DNA of 64,000 bases, taken from Nocardioides caeni. Its GTDB lineage: Bacteria; Actinomycetota; Actinomycetes; Propionibacteriales; Nocardioidaceae. The notes under the pieces are model-generated. The model did no database searches. It was not told the DNA's origin and saw only the letters and a program-made list of their open reading frames with translations. Both the position numbers and the translations under genes were made by a program. Of the stretch, positions 27,734 through 35,481 are shown one piece after another. Position 1 is the first letter of the stretch. Every line of letters starts with the position of its first letter. Location: the NCBI RefSeq assembly GCF_004912195.1, contig NZ_STGW01000005.1:62001-126000 (forward strand), read 5' to 3'.

Positions 27734-29367
27734 CAGGCGTTCGCTCCAGTGGTCGTGGCGGTTGCGGCGAGGGCCATCTCCTTCGCCTTGGGGTACTGCG
27801 CCTTGCCGGTGGCATTGCGCGGGATCTCCGGGACGATCGTCAACGCCCGCGGCAGCTTGTAGCCGGAGAGGTGCGCGCGGAGGAACGTGCGGAGCTCCTC
27901 GAGCTCGACCGTGTGCCCCGGACGGGCCTCGACGACGGCAGCGACGGCCTGCCCGTACTTCTCGTCGGGCAGGCCGACCACCAGGCAGTCATAGACGCCC
28001 GGGTGGGCCTTGATCGCCTGCTCGACCTCCTCCGGATAGACCTTCTCGCCACCGGTGTTGATGCAGTTGGAGCCACGGCCGAGCAGGGTGATCCGGTTGC
28101 CCTCCTCGATCCGGGCGTTGTCGCCGGGGATCGAGTAGCGCACGCCGTCGATCTCGACGAAGGTCTTCGCCGACTTCTCGGGGTCCTTGTAGTAGCCGAC
28201 GGGCACGTTGCCGGAGCGAGCCGTGCGGCCGACCCGGCCGACGTCCTTGACGGGGTCGAGGAGCTGGTTGTCGTCGCCGAGGATCACGGTCGTCGGCGGG
28301 ATCGACACGACCGGTCCATCGGTCGACAGGGCGCTGGCGTCCTGCAGGCCGGTGCCTTGGAAGCCGGTCTCGGAGGAGCCGACGGAGTCGGTGAAGACGG
28401 CGTTGGGGAAGTGCTTCATCCAGCGCTCCTTGACCGACTTCGAGAAGATCGCGGCGCTGGAGGCGATGGCGAAGAGCGTCTGACCGTCGAAGCCACCGGC
28501 CTCGTAGGCGTCGATGAGCGGGACCGCCATCGCGTCGCCGGTCATGAACATCATCTGCACGCCGTGCTTGTCGACGAGCTCCCAGGTGCGGACCGGGTCG
28601 AACTTCGGCTCGAGGATCGTCACCTGACCGGCGAAGAGGTGCATGAGCAGCGATGCCTGCGCGCCGCCGTGCATCAACGGGCTGAGCGGCAGCGTGACCA
28701 GGCTGTCGTCCTTGGCCTTCTTCGACTGGTCGTACTCCTCCAGCGGCTCGGCCGTCATGAAGTCGATGCCGCCGCCGAGGACTCGCCAGAAGTCCTCGTG
28801 CCGCCACATCACGCCCTTGGGGAAGCCGGTGGTGCCACCCGTGTAGATGATGTGGATGTCGTCGGGGCTGCGCTCGCCGAAGTCGCGGGCGTCGGACTGG
28901 CCGGCGACGGCCTGCTCGAGCGTGACGCCGCCGAACGACGACAGGTCGCTGGCGTCGTCGGGCTCGAGCGGGTTCGGCACCGCCACGAAGGTCTTCAGGC
29001 TCCCGATCTTCGGCGCCACCTCGGCGACCAGCGGGGCGTAGACCCGGTCGTGCACCAGACCGACCAGGTCGGCGTTGTCGAAGAGGTACTCGAGCTCGCC
29101 GGCGACGTACCGGAAGTTCACGTTGATCGAGACGGCCCGCACCTTGAGGATCGCGATCAGGGCGATGACGTGCTCGATCGAGTTCTTGGAGTAGAGACCG
29201 ACGTGATCGCCCTTGCCGATGCCCTGCGACTGCAGGTAGTGGGCGAGCCTGTTGGACTCGGCCTCCAGTTCGGCGAAGGAGATGACGCGGTCCCCCACCT
29301 GGACGGCGGGCTTGTCCGGAACGGCGTCGACGGCGTGTTCGAAGAGGTCGGCGATGTTGAGGGCCAC
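27733..29367 (-). CDS. fadD19: Steroid CoA ligase FadD19
   Basis: ATP-dependent CoA ligase that activates the C26 acid of the sterol side chain; needed for C24-branched sterols in Rhodococcus and M. tuberculosis. The 544-residue protein matches FadD19 through ALNIADLFEHAVDAVPDK, YTGGTTGFPKGVMWRHED, GSSETGFQGT, GRGSNCINTGGEKVYPEEVE and the catalytic Lys of NATGKAQYPKAKE. It is divergent from echA19, as in Rv3515c/Rv3516. GTG start; TAGTCT ends 6 nt before it and touches the KstR box, indicating a leaderless KstR-repressed promoter. Confidence 0.93.
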   Translation of the reverse strand: MALNIADLFEHAVDAVPDKPAVQVGDRVISFAELEAESNRLAHYLQSQGIGKGDHVGLYSKNSIEHVIALIAILKVRAVSINVNFRYVAGELEYLFDNADLVGLVHDRVYAPLVAEVAPKIGSLKTFVAVPNPLEPDDASDLSSFGGVTLEQAVAGQSDARDFGERSPDDIHIIYTGGTTGFPKGVMWRHEDFWRVLGGGIDFMTAEPLEEYDQSKKAKDDSLVTLPLSPLMHGGAQASLLMHLFAGQVTILEPKFDPVRTWELVDKHGVQMMFMTGDAMAVPLIDAYEAGGFDGQTLFAIASSAAIFSKSVKERWMKHFPNAVFTDSVGSSETGFQGTGLQDASALSTDGPVVSIPPTTVILGDDNQLLDPVKDVGRVGRTARSGNVPVGYYKDPEKSAKTFVEIDGVRYSIPGDNARIEEGNRITLLGRGSNCINTGGEKVYPEEVEQAIKAHPGVYDCLVVGLPDEKYGQAVAAVVEARPGHTVELEELRTFLRAHLSGYKLPRALTIVPEIPRNATGKAQYPKAKEMALAATATTTGANA

Positions 29368-29377
29368 GACGCGAGAC

Positions 29378-29391
29378 TAGAACACGTTTCA
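29378..29391. promoter_or_regulatory. KstR box between fadD19 and echA19
   Basis: TAGAACACGTTTCA fits TnnAACnnGTTnnA fully. The fadD19 -10 (TAGTCT, 29374-29379, minus) overlaps its edge by 2 bp. The echA19 -10 (TAGCGT, 29401-29406, plus) lies 9 bp beyond the other end and 7 nt before the echA19 ATG. Both divergent genes therefore look leaderless and jointly controlled. Confidence 0.85.
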
Positions 29392-29413
29392 CTTTTTCGC
29401 TAGCGTGGTTCAC

Positions 29414-30196
29414 ATGACTGATTGCCTCGTCGAGCAGGACGGCCACAAGCTCGTCGTCACCATGAACCGTCCCGAGCGTCGCAACGCGCTGTCGAGCGAG
29501 ATGCTCCGGATCATGGAGGACGCGTGGGACCGGGTGAACGACGACCCGGAGATCCGCGTCTGCATCCTCACCGGCGCCGGCGGCTACTTCTGCGCCGGCA
29601 TGGATCTGCAGAAGGCCGACGAGAAGCCGCCGTCGGAGAGCTTCGAGTCGGGTGAGTACGACCCCACCGTGATCAAGGGCCTGCTCAAGGGCTTCCGGCT
29701 CACCAAGCCGCTCATCGCCGCCGTCGAGGGTCCCGCCATCGCAGGCGGCACCGAGATCCTGCAGGGAACCGACATCCGCGTCGCCGGCGAGTCCGCCAAG
29801 TTCGGCGTCGCCGAGGCGCGCTGGTCGCTCTACCCGATGGGTGGCTCCGCCGTCCGCCTCCCCCGCCAGATCCCCTACACCGTCGCCGCCGAGCTGCTCC
29901 TCACCGGCCGCACCCTCCTCGCCCCCGAGGCCAAGGAGCTCGGCCTGATCGGCCACGTCGTCCCGGACGGGTCGGCGCTGGCCAAGGCGCACGAGATCGC
30001 CGACCTGATCGCCGCCAACGGCCCCCTCGCCGTCCAGGCCATCCTCAAGACCATGCGCGACTCCGAGGGCAAGCACGAGGAGGACTGCTGGGCCGAGGAT
30101 GCCAGGATCGGCGCGGCCGTCTTCTCCTCCGCCGACGCCAAGGAGGGTCCGCGCGCCTTCCTCGAGAAGCGCGCTCCGCAGTTCCAGGGGCGGTGA
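29414..30196 (+). CDS. echA19: Steroid enoyl-CoA hydratase EchA19
   Basis: Crotonase-fold hydratase acting on side-chain enoyl-CoA esters of cholesterol. The 260-residue protein has the oxyanion-hole motifs [16 protein letters not shown] and [22 protein letters not shown], and the catalytic region [20 protein letters not shown]. Assignment rests on similarity plus the divergent pairing with fadD19 seen in M. tuberculosis. No Shine-Dalgarno; a -10 lies 7 nt upstream of the ATG. A GTG 9 nt further upstream is in frame but lies within the -10/spacer region, so is unlikely. Confidence 0.9.
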   Translation: MTDCLVEQDGHKLVVTMNRPERRNALSSEMLRIMEDAWDRVNDDPEIRVCILTGAGGYFCAGMDLQKADEKPPSESFESGEYDPTVIKGLLKGFRLTKPLIAAVEGPAIAGGTEILQGTDIRVAGESAKFGVAEARWSLYPMGGSAVRLPRQIPYTVAAELLLTGRTLLAPEAKELGLIGHVVPDGSALAKAHEIADLIAANGPLAVQAILKTMRDSEGKHEEDCWAEDARIGAAVFSSADAKEGPRAFLEKRAPQFQGR

Positions 30197-30202
30197 TGTG
30201 GG

Positions 30203-30236
30203 TGCGCAATTCACGGGTTGACCCGTGAATTGCGCA
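30203..30236. terminator. Perfect 34-bp inverted repeat, likely bidirectional terminator
   Basis: Two perfect 16-bp arms (TGCGCAATTCACGGGT and its complement) flank a 2-nt centre. It sits in the 47-nt gap between the convergent echA19 and the CoA ligase at 30244. The position favours a two-way terminator. There is no U-tract on either side, and the high symmetry also allows a protein-binding site or repeat element. Confidence 0.6.
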
Positions 30237-30243
30237 GCCCGCA

Positions 30244-31842
30244 TCAACCCACCGAGCGGTCGCCGGTCCAGAAACGGGCGCGCAGGGCCTTCTTGTCGGG
30301 CTTGCCGAGGGCGGTGAGGGGCAGCGCGTCGACGGCGATGACGTCCTTGGGTGCCTGGACCGAGCCCTTGCGCTCCTTGACGGCCGCCTGGATCTCGGCG
30401 ACGACCTCGTCGGTCAGCTCGTGCCCGTCGCGGAGTACGACGACCGCGGTCACGGCCTCGCCGAACTTCTCGTGCGGCGTGCCGATGACGCCCACCTGTG
30501 CGATGGCCGGGTGCTCCGCGATCACGTCCTCGACCTCACGCGGGAAGACGTTGAAGCCGCCGGTGACGATCATGTCCTTGGTGCGGTCGACGATGTACCA
30601 GAAGCCGTCCTCGTCCTCGCGGGCCACGTCGCCGGTGTGCATCCAGCCGTCGCGGAAGGTCTCGGCCGTGGCCTCGGGCAGCTGCCAGTAGCCGGCGGAC
30701 AGCAGTGGTCCGGCGACGCAGATCTCCCCCGGCTCGCCGGGCGCGACCGGGTTGCCCGACTCGTCGAGCAGTGCCGCCCTGATGTAGGCCGACGGTCGGC
30801 CGCACGACGTCAGGCGGGACTCGATCGGCTGGCCGTCGGCGTCGACGTGGTCGCCCTTCGGGAAGTAGCTGATCACCATCGGCGCCTCGGACTGCCCGTA
30901 GTACTGGGCGAAGATCGGGCCGAACCGCTCGATCGCCTCCTTCAGGCGGACCGGGTTGATCGCGCTGGCGCCGTAGTAGACGGTCTCGAGGGAGGACAGG
31001 TCGCGCGTCCGCGAGTCGGGGTGGTCCATCAGCGCGTAGAGCATCGTCGGCACGAGCATCAGCGAGTTGATCCGCTTCTCCTCGATCGTCTTCAGCACGT
31101 CGGCGGGGTCGAAGCGGGCCGACACGAAGAGCGTGCCGCCCTGCAGCACCACCGGCACGAAGAAGGCGGCGCCCGCGTGCGACAGCGGCGTGCACATCAG
31201 GAAGCGCGGCTCTGCTGGCCATTCCCACTCCGCCATCTGGATCTGCGCCATGGTCGAGAAGGCCCGCACGTTGCCGATCACGCCCTTGGGCTTGCCGGTG
31301 GTGCCGCCGGTGTAGGTGATCGAGGTGATGTGGTCGGGCTCGAGGACGGCGGCCGTCAGCGGCTGCGGCGTGAAGGTCGCCGCGACCTCGGTCAGATCGG
31401 TGCCGACCTCGGCGAGCTCCTCCGGCACTGGACCGATCGTGAGCACCTGCTTGAGGCCGGGGCACTTGCCCAGCAGCTCGACCGCACGTCCGGCGAAGTA
31501 GGGGTCGATGACCAGCGTGGTGATGCCGGCGTCATTGATGACATAGGCGTGGTCGTCGGCGGACCCGAGCGGGTGCAGCGACGTGCGCTGGAAGCCCTGC
31601 GTCTGGCCGGCGCCGAGGATGAAGAGGACCTCGGGCCGGTTCAGCGCGAGGAGCGCTCCCGGCGTACCTCGGCCGGCGCCGAGGGACTCGAAGGCCTGGA
31701 TGTATTGCGAGATCCGGTCCGCGGTCTGCTTCCCGGTCAACGTCACGTCGCCCAGGTGCACGATCGGACGGTTCGCGTGGCGCTTGAGGGCGGCGACCAT
31801 GAGGTGGCCGTTGTGGGCAGGGGTGCGGAGCGAGTCGGTCAC
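30244..31842 (-). CDS. Acyl-CoA synthetase (FadD8-like), KstR-controlled
   Basis: Adenylate-forming CoA ligase, 532 residues. Motifs: TYTGGTTGKPKGVIG, YYGQSEAPM, GWMHTGDVAREDEDGFW, DRTKDMIVTGGFNVFPREVE and the catalytic Lys near LTALGKPDKKALRARF. It is more like FadD8-type ligases than FadD19 or FadD17, so I give no symbol. GTG start; TAGTGT lies 6 nt upstream and touches a perfect KstR box, placing it firmly in the sterol regulon. Substrate unknown: a sterol side-chain or bile-acid-type acid is plausible. Confidence 0.85.
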   Translation of the reverse strand: MTDSLRTPAHNGHLMVAALKRHANRPIVHLGDVTLTGKQTADRISQYIQAFESLGAGRGTPGALLALNRPEVLFILGAGQTQGFQRTSLHPLGSADDHAYVINDAGITTLVIDPYFAGRAVELLGKCPGLKQVLTIGPVPEELAEVGTDLTEVAATFTPQPLTAAVLEPDHITSITYTGGTTGKPKGVIGNVRAFSTMAQIQMAEWEWPAEPRFLMCTPLSHAGAAFFVPVVLQGGTLFVSARFDPADVLKTIEEKRINSLMLVPTMLYALMDHPDSRTRDLSSLETVYYGASAINPVRLKEAIERFGPIFAQYYGQSEAPMVISYFPKGDHVDADGQPIESRLTSCGRPSAYIRAALLDESGNPVAPGEPGEICVAGPLLSAGYWQLPEATAETFRDGWMHTGDVAREDEDGFWYIVDRTKDMIVTGGFNVFPREVEDVIAEHPAIAQVGVIGTPHEKFGEAVTAVVVLRDGHELTDEVVAEIQAAVKERKGSVQAPKDVIAVDALPLTALGKPDKKALRARFWTGDRSVG

Positions 31843-31852
31843 GCGCTCACAC

Positions 31853-31866
31853 TAGAACGTGTTCTA
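31853..31866. promoter_or_regulatory. KstR box upstream of the CoA ligase at 30244-31842
   Basis: TAGAACGTGTTCTA matches the consensus and is itself a perfect palindrome, the most symmetric KstR site here. The ligase -10 (TAGTGT, 31849-31854, minus) overlaps it by 2 bp and is 6 nt from the GTG. The gene on the other side ends rather than starts here, so the site serves one gene. Confidence 0.85.
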
Positions 31867-31898
31867 TTTCGGATCAAGGACCCGGGGATCGGGCCGGC

Positions 31899-32288
31899 TC
31901 AGCTCGCCGGCCGTTCCTCCGCGGGTACGACGAGCGGGCGCACGCCGCCGAGGCGACGCTGGAAGTGGACGTGGCCCTCACGGCTCTCGAGGATCTGCCA
32001 GAGCGTGCGGTGAGCGGCCCACGGCAAGGGCTCGTCGCCGCGGCGCCACATCTCCCCGAAACTGACCCAGACCGGCGTCCAGTGGGCGGCGTCGTCCCAG
32101 GCGCCCCTGCGTGCCATCAGCAGGGTGCGGCGCAGCTGGAACGCCTGACGCGGACCGTCGGGGCAGATGGGCGCGGTCGCGACCGGCCACACCCGGAAGT
32201 CGAGCTCCATCAGCTCGAGCTCCAGGTCGGCCAGCACGTCGGGGTCGACCAGGACGGTCGCGACGTTCTCGTGCGGAGGCCGCGTCAT
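31899..32288 (-). CDS. Conserved-looking hypothetical protein, 129 residues
   Basis: I do not recognise this protein. It starts MTRPPHENVATVLVDPD and is rich in Leu, Arg and Trp (DDAAHWTPVWVSFGEMW, AAHRTLWQILESREGHVHF), without a signal peptide or membrane segment. It looks like a soluble globular protein. It lies 27 nt after the LLM oxidoreductase on the same strand, so the pair may form a two-gene unit controlled by the KstR boxes at 33395. Codon use matches the neighbours. Confidence 0.6.
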   Translation of the reverse strand: MTRPPHENVATVLVDPDVLADLELELMELDFRVWPVATAPICPDGPRQAFQLRRTLLMARRGAWDDAAHWTPVWVSFGEMWRRGDEPLPWAAHRTLWQILESREGHVHFQRRLGGVRPLVVPAEERPAS

Positions 32289-32315
32289 GGAGGAACGCTA
32301 GCCCCGGGCCCCGGA

Positions 32316-33359
32316 TCAGGCCAGCAGCTCGGCCACCTTGCGCACCTCGTCGGCGCTGCGGCAGGACAGCAGCAGTGTGGTCACGCCGGTCTCCTCCCAC
32401 TGCGCGACGCGCTCCTTGACCTCGCTCGGCGTGCCGATGATGTGCAGGTCGTCGACCAGCTCGTCGGGGATCAGCGCTGTCGCCTCCTCCTTGCGTCCGT
32501 CCAGGTAGAGCTCCTGCACCTTCGCCGCCAGGTCGCCGTAGCCCATCCGCGTGAAGACCTGGGTGTGGAAGTTCTGCTCCTTGGCGCCCATGCCGCCCAT
32601 GTAGAGCGAGGCGAACGGCTTCATCGCGTCCAGGGCCTGCTGCTTGGCCGCAGCGTCCGGGACGATCTGCAGGTTGCAGGTCGCGGCGATCTCGAAGTCG
32701 GCGCGGCTCCGGCGCGCGCCCGGCCGCGCGAAGCCCTCGTCGAGCCACGGCTGGTACATGCCCGAGCTCTTGGGGGTGTAGAAGATGGGGATCCAGCCGT
32801 CGGCGATCTCCGCGGTCTGGGCGACGTTCTTGGGGCCCTCGGCGCCCAGCCAGATCGGCAGGTCGGCGCGCAGCGGGTGGACGATCGGCTTGAGCGGCTT
32901 GCCCAGGCCGACTGAGCCGGGACCGCGGTAGGGCAGCGCGTGGTGCGGGCCGTCGTTGGTCACCGGTGCCTCGCGGGCGAGCACCTGGCGGATGATGTCG
33001 ACGACCTCGCGGGTGCGCGCCAGCGGCTTCTCGAACGGCTGTCCGTACCAGCCCTCGACGACCTGGGGACCACTGACGCCCATGCCGAGGATGACCCGGC
33101 CGCCGGTGAGGTGGTCGAGGGTCAGCGCGTGCATGGCGATCGAGGTCGGCGTCCGACCTGACATCTGGACGATCGACGTGCCGAGGCGCACCCGCGACGT
33201 CTCGCGGCCCCACCACGCGAGCGGCGTGAACGCGTCACTCCCCCACGCCTCGGCGGTGAAGATCGCGTCGAATCCGGCGTCCTCCGCGGCCGCCACGAGC
33301 TCGCCCACGCCCTGCGGCGGCTGCGCGCCCCAGTAGCCCAGCTGCAGTCCCAGTCTCAT
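32316..33359 (-). CDS. LLM-class F420-dependent-type oxidoreductase (Rv3520c-like)
   Basis: A 347-residue luciferase-like TIM-barrel protein. MRLGLQLGYWG, FTAEAWGSDAFTPLAWWG, GTSIVQMSGRTPTSIAM and GVSGPQVVEGWYGQPF are typical of F420-dependent members. Its position, divergent from a DUF35 protein and ltp4-ltp3, matches Rv3520c beside Rv3521-Rv3523. I used the ATG at 33359; ATGs at 33368 and 33371 would add 3 or 4 residues. Tandem KstR sites lie upstream. It may reduce or oxidise a side-chain intermediate; substrate unknown. Confidence 0.85.
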   Translation of the reverse strand: MRLGLQLGYWGAQPPQGVGELVAAAEDAGFDAIFTAEAWGSDAFTPLAWWGRETSRVRLGTSIVQMSGRTPTSIAMHALTLDHLTGGRVILGMGVSGPQVVEGWYGQPFEKPLARTREVVDIIRQVLAREAPVTNDGPHHALPYRGPGSVGLGKPLKPIVHPLRADLPIWLGAEGPKNVAQTAEIADGWIPIFYTPKSSGMYQPWLDEGFARPGARRSRADFEIAATCNLQIVPDAAAKQQALDAMKPFASLYMGGMGAKEQNFHTQVFTRMGYGDLAAKVQELYLDGRKEEATALIPDELVDDLHIIGTPSEVKERVAQWEETGVTTLLLSCRSADEVRKVAELLA

Positions 33360-33394
33360 GCGTCGCATCATGCCGGGTCGCCACGCCGCATTTC

Positions 33395-33408
33395 TAGAAC
33401 ATGTTTCA
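33395..33408. promoter_or_regulatory. KstR box 1 of a tandem pair (LLM side)
   Basis: TAGAACATGTTTCA matches TnnAACnnGTTnnA fully. It is 35 bp upstream of the LLM oxidoreductase ATG. Its start is 22 bp from that of the second box, about two helical turns, so two KstR dimers could sit on the same DNA face. Confidence 0.8.
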
Positions 33409-33416
33409 CTTTTGAG

Positions 33417-33430
33417 CAGAACATGTTTCA
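33417..33430. promoter_or_regulatory. KstR box 2 of a tandem pair (DUF35-ltp side)
   Basis: CAGAACATGTTTCA differs from the consensus only at the first base (C for T). It ends 9 bp before the ATG of the DUF35 gene at 33440, so bound KstR would block initiation of the DUF35-ltp4-ltp3 transcript. Confidence 0.75.
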
Positions 33431-33439
33431 CTTCGGGTC

Positions 33440-34399
33440 ATGAGTCGCACCCTCTCGGCGCCCGTGACGGTCGCCTTCGACTACACCCGATCGACCGGCC
33501 CCGTCGTCGGTCGCTTCCTCTCCGGACTCCGCGACGGAGTGGTCGTGGGCGGACGGACCTCGACGGGCCAGGTCGTCGTCCCGCCGCTCGAGTTCGACCC
33601 CGTCACCCACGAGGCGACGACTGAGTTCGTGGAGGTCTCGCCCGTCGGCACCGTCACCTCCTGGACCTGGGTCCCGGAGCCCGTCAAGGACCAGCCGTTC
33701 GACCGGCCGTTCGCCTTCGCGCTGGTCACCCTCGACGGCGCGGACGCGCCGCTGCTGCACGCGCTCGACGTCTCCTCGCCGGCCGAAGTGACCACCGGCA
33801 TGCGGGTGCGCGTGCGCTGGGCCGCCGAGCGCGTCGGCCACATCAACGACATCGCGTGCTTCGAGCCGCTCGCCCCGGGTGAGGCCGAGGCCGCAGCACC
33901 GGCAGCCTCGAGCGAGGAGCCGGTCACCGGCGTCGTCACCAAGGTCTCGCTCGACTACCAGTACGCCGCCTCGCCGGAGGAGTCGCTCTTCTATCGCGGC
34001 CTCAACGAGGGCCGGATCATGGGCCAGCGCTGCCCCACCTGCCAGAAGGTCTACGTCCCGCCGCGCAGCGCGTGCCCCTCGGACGGCACGCCGACCGTGG
34101 AGGAGGTCGAGCTCTCCCAGACCGGCACGATCACGACGTTCTGCATCGTCAACGTGCCCTTCCTCGGCCAGAAGATCACCCCGCCGTACGTCTCGGCGTA
34201 CGTGCTCCTCGACGGCGCCGACATCGCGGTCCTGCACCTGATCCTCGGCGTCCCCGCCGACGAGGTGCGGATGGGCATGCGGGTCAAGGCGGTCTGGAAG
34301 CCGAAGGACGAGTGGGCGTACTCCCTGGAGAACATCGACCACTTCGCGCCGACCGGCGACCCGGACGCCGACTACGACACCTACAAGCACCACCTCTGA
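33440..34399 (+). CDS. Tandem DUF35 (OB-fold/zinc ribbon) protein, Rv3521-like
   Basis: A 319-residue protein with two DUF35 units (about 1-150 and 165-319). DUF35 proteins bind thiolase-like aldolases and form the active aldolase complex, as ChsH2 does with Ltp2. The second unit has a zinc-ribbon-like RCPTC...ACPSDG, in which the fourth Cys is Asp; the first unit has no Cys ribbon at all. It is first in DUF35-ltp4-ltp3, so it probably partners those aldolases. A KstR box ends 9 bp upstream. The start is fixed by that box and by the Rv3521-like gene order. Confidence 0.85.
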   Translation: MSRTLSAPVTVAFDYTRSTGPVVGRFLSGLRDGVVVGGRTSTGQVVVPPLEFDPVTHEATTEFVEVSPVGTVTSWTWVPEPVKDQPFDRPFAFALVTLDGADAPLLHALDVSSPAEVTTGMRVRVRWAAERVGHINDIACFEPLAPGEAEAAAPAASSEEPVTGVVTKVSLDYQYAASPEESLFYRGLNEGRIMGQRCPTCQKVYVPPRSACPSDGTPTVEEVELSQTGTITTFCIVNVPFLGQKITPPYVSAYVLLDGADIAVLHLILGVPADEVRMGMRVKAVWKPKDEWAYSLENIDHFAPTGDPDADYDTYKHHL

Positions 34400-34413
34400 G
34401 ACGGGAGAAACAG

Positions 34414-35481
34414 ATGCGTGACGTCGCCGTCGTCGGGTTCGCCCAGCGACAGATGCCCCAATTCGACGGGTCGCCGACCTGCGTCGAGCTCCTCGTTCCG
34501 GTGTTCAAGGAGCTCTACGAGCAGACCGGCTGGACCCGCAAGGACGTCGGATTCTGGTGCTCCGGCTCCTCCGACTACCTCGCCGGCCGCTCGTTCTCGT
34601 TCGTCCAGGCGGTCGACGCGATCGGCGTCATCCCGCCGGTCAACGAGTCGCACGTGGAGATGGACCTGGCCTGGGCCATGTACGAGGCCTGGATCAAGAT
34701 CCAGACGGGCGAGGTCGACACCGCCCTCGTCTACGCCTTCGGCAAGAGCTCGGCCGGCGTGCTGCGCCGTACCCTCGCGCTGCAGCTCGAGCCCTACACG
34801 ATGACGCCGCTGTGGCCCGACACGGTGTCCCTGGCGGGCCTGCAGGCCCGCGCCGGCATTGACGCCGGTCTCTGGGACGAGCGCGCCATGGCCGAGGTCG
34901 CCAACCGCTCGCTGACCGACGCGGAGAAGAACGATCACGCCATCCGCAAGGGCGGCTCGTCGGTCGAGGAGCTGCTCGCCCGACCGATGTACGCCGACCC
35001 GCTGCGCAAGCACGACTGCTCGCCGGTCACCGACGGTGTCGCAGCCCTGGTGCTCGCCGCCGGCGACAAGGCCCGCGACGTCCGCGAGCGTCCGGCCTGG
35101 CTCACCGGCATCTCCCACTCCATCGACCCGATGGGCATGGGCGTCCGTGATCTGGCCCGCTCGCCCTCGGCCCAGCGGGCCGGTGCCGCGCTCGACCTCG
35201 GCGGCGTCGAGGTCGCCGAGCTGCACGCACCGTTCAGCCACCAGGAGCTCATCCTCCGCACGGAGCTCGGCCTGGGCGACGACGTCGTCATCAACCCGTC
35301 CGGCGGCGCGCTCGCGAGCAATCCGATGTTCTCCGGCGGCGGCATCCGCGTCGGCGAGGCGGCGCAGCGGATCTGGTCCGGTGACGCCGACAAGACCCTC
35401 GCCCACGCCACGAGTGGCCCCGCCCTGCAGCAGAATCTCGTCTGCACCCTGGAAGCCTCGACCGAAGGAGAGCGGATCTGA
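34414..35481 (+). CDS. ltp4: Ltp4, thiolase-fold side-chain aldolase
   Basis: A 355-residue lipid-transfer-protein/SCPx-type thiolase-fold protein. In Rhodococcus Ltp3 and Ltp4 are needed to remove C24-branched sterol side chains by aldol cleavage. The N-terminal MRDVAVVGFAQ and C-terminal VVINPSGGALASNPMFSGGGIRVGEA are typical; the classic thiolase nucleophile Cys is absent from the CSGSSDYLAG region's equivalent, in keeping with aldolase rather than thiolase chemistry. CGGGAG precedes the ATG. It overlaps ltp3 by one base (TGATG). The ltp4/ltp3 labels follow gene order of Rv3522-Rv3523. Confidence 0.85.
   Translation: MRDVAVVGFAQRQMPQFDGSPTCVELLVPVFKELYEQTGWTRKDVGFWCSGSSDYLAGRSFSFVQAVDAIGVIPPVNESHVEMDLAWAMYEAWIKIQTGEVDTALVYAFGKSSAGVLRRTLALQLEPYTMTPLWPDTVSLAGLQARAGIDAGLWDERAMAEVANRSLTDAEKNDHAIRKGGSSVEELLARPMYADPLRKHDCSPVTDGVAALVLAAGDKARDVRERPAWLTGISHSIDPMGMGVRDLARSPSAQRAGAALDLGGVEVAELHAPFSHQELILRTELGLGDDVVINPSGGALASNPMFSGGGIRVGEAAQRIWSGDADKTLAHATSGPALQQNLVCTLEASTEGERI

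Noticed and set aside
31853..31866. LexA box at the palindrome GAACGTGTTC
   Set aside because: The half-sites are 2 bp apart, not 4, and it fits the KstR consensus in front of a CoA ligase.
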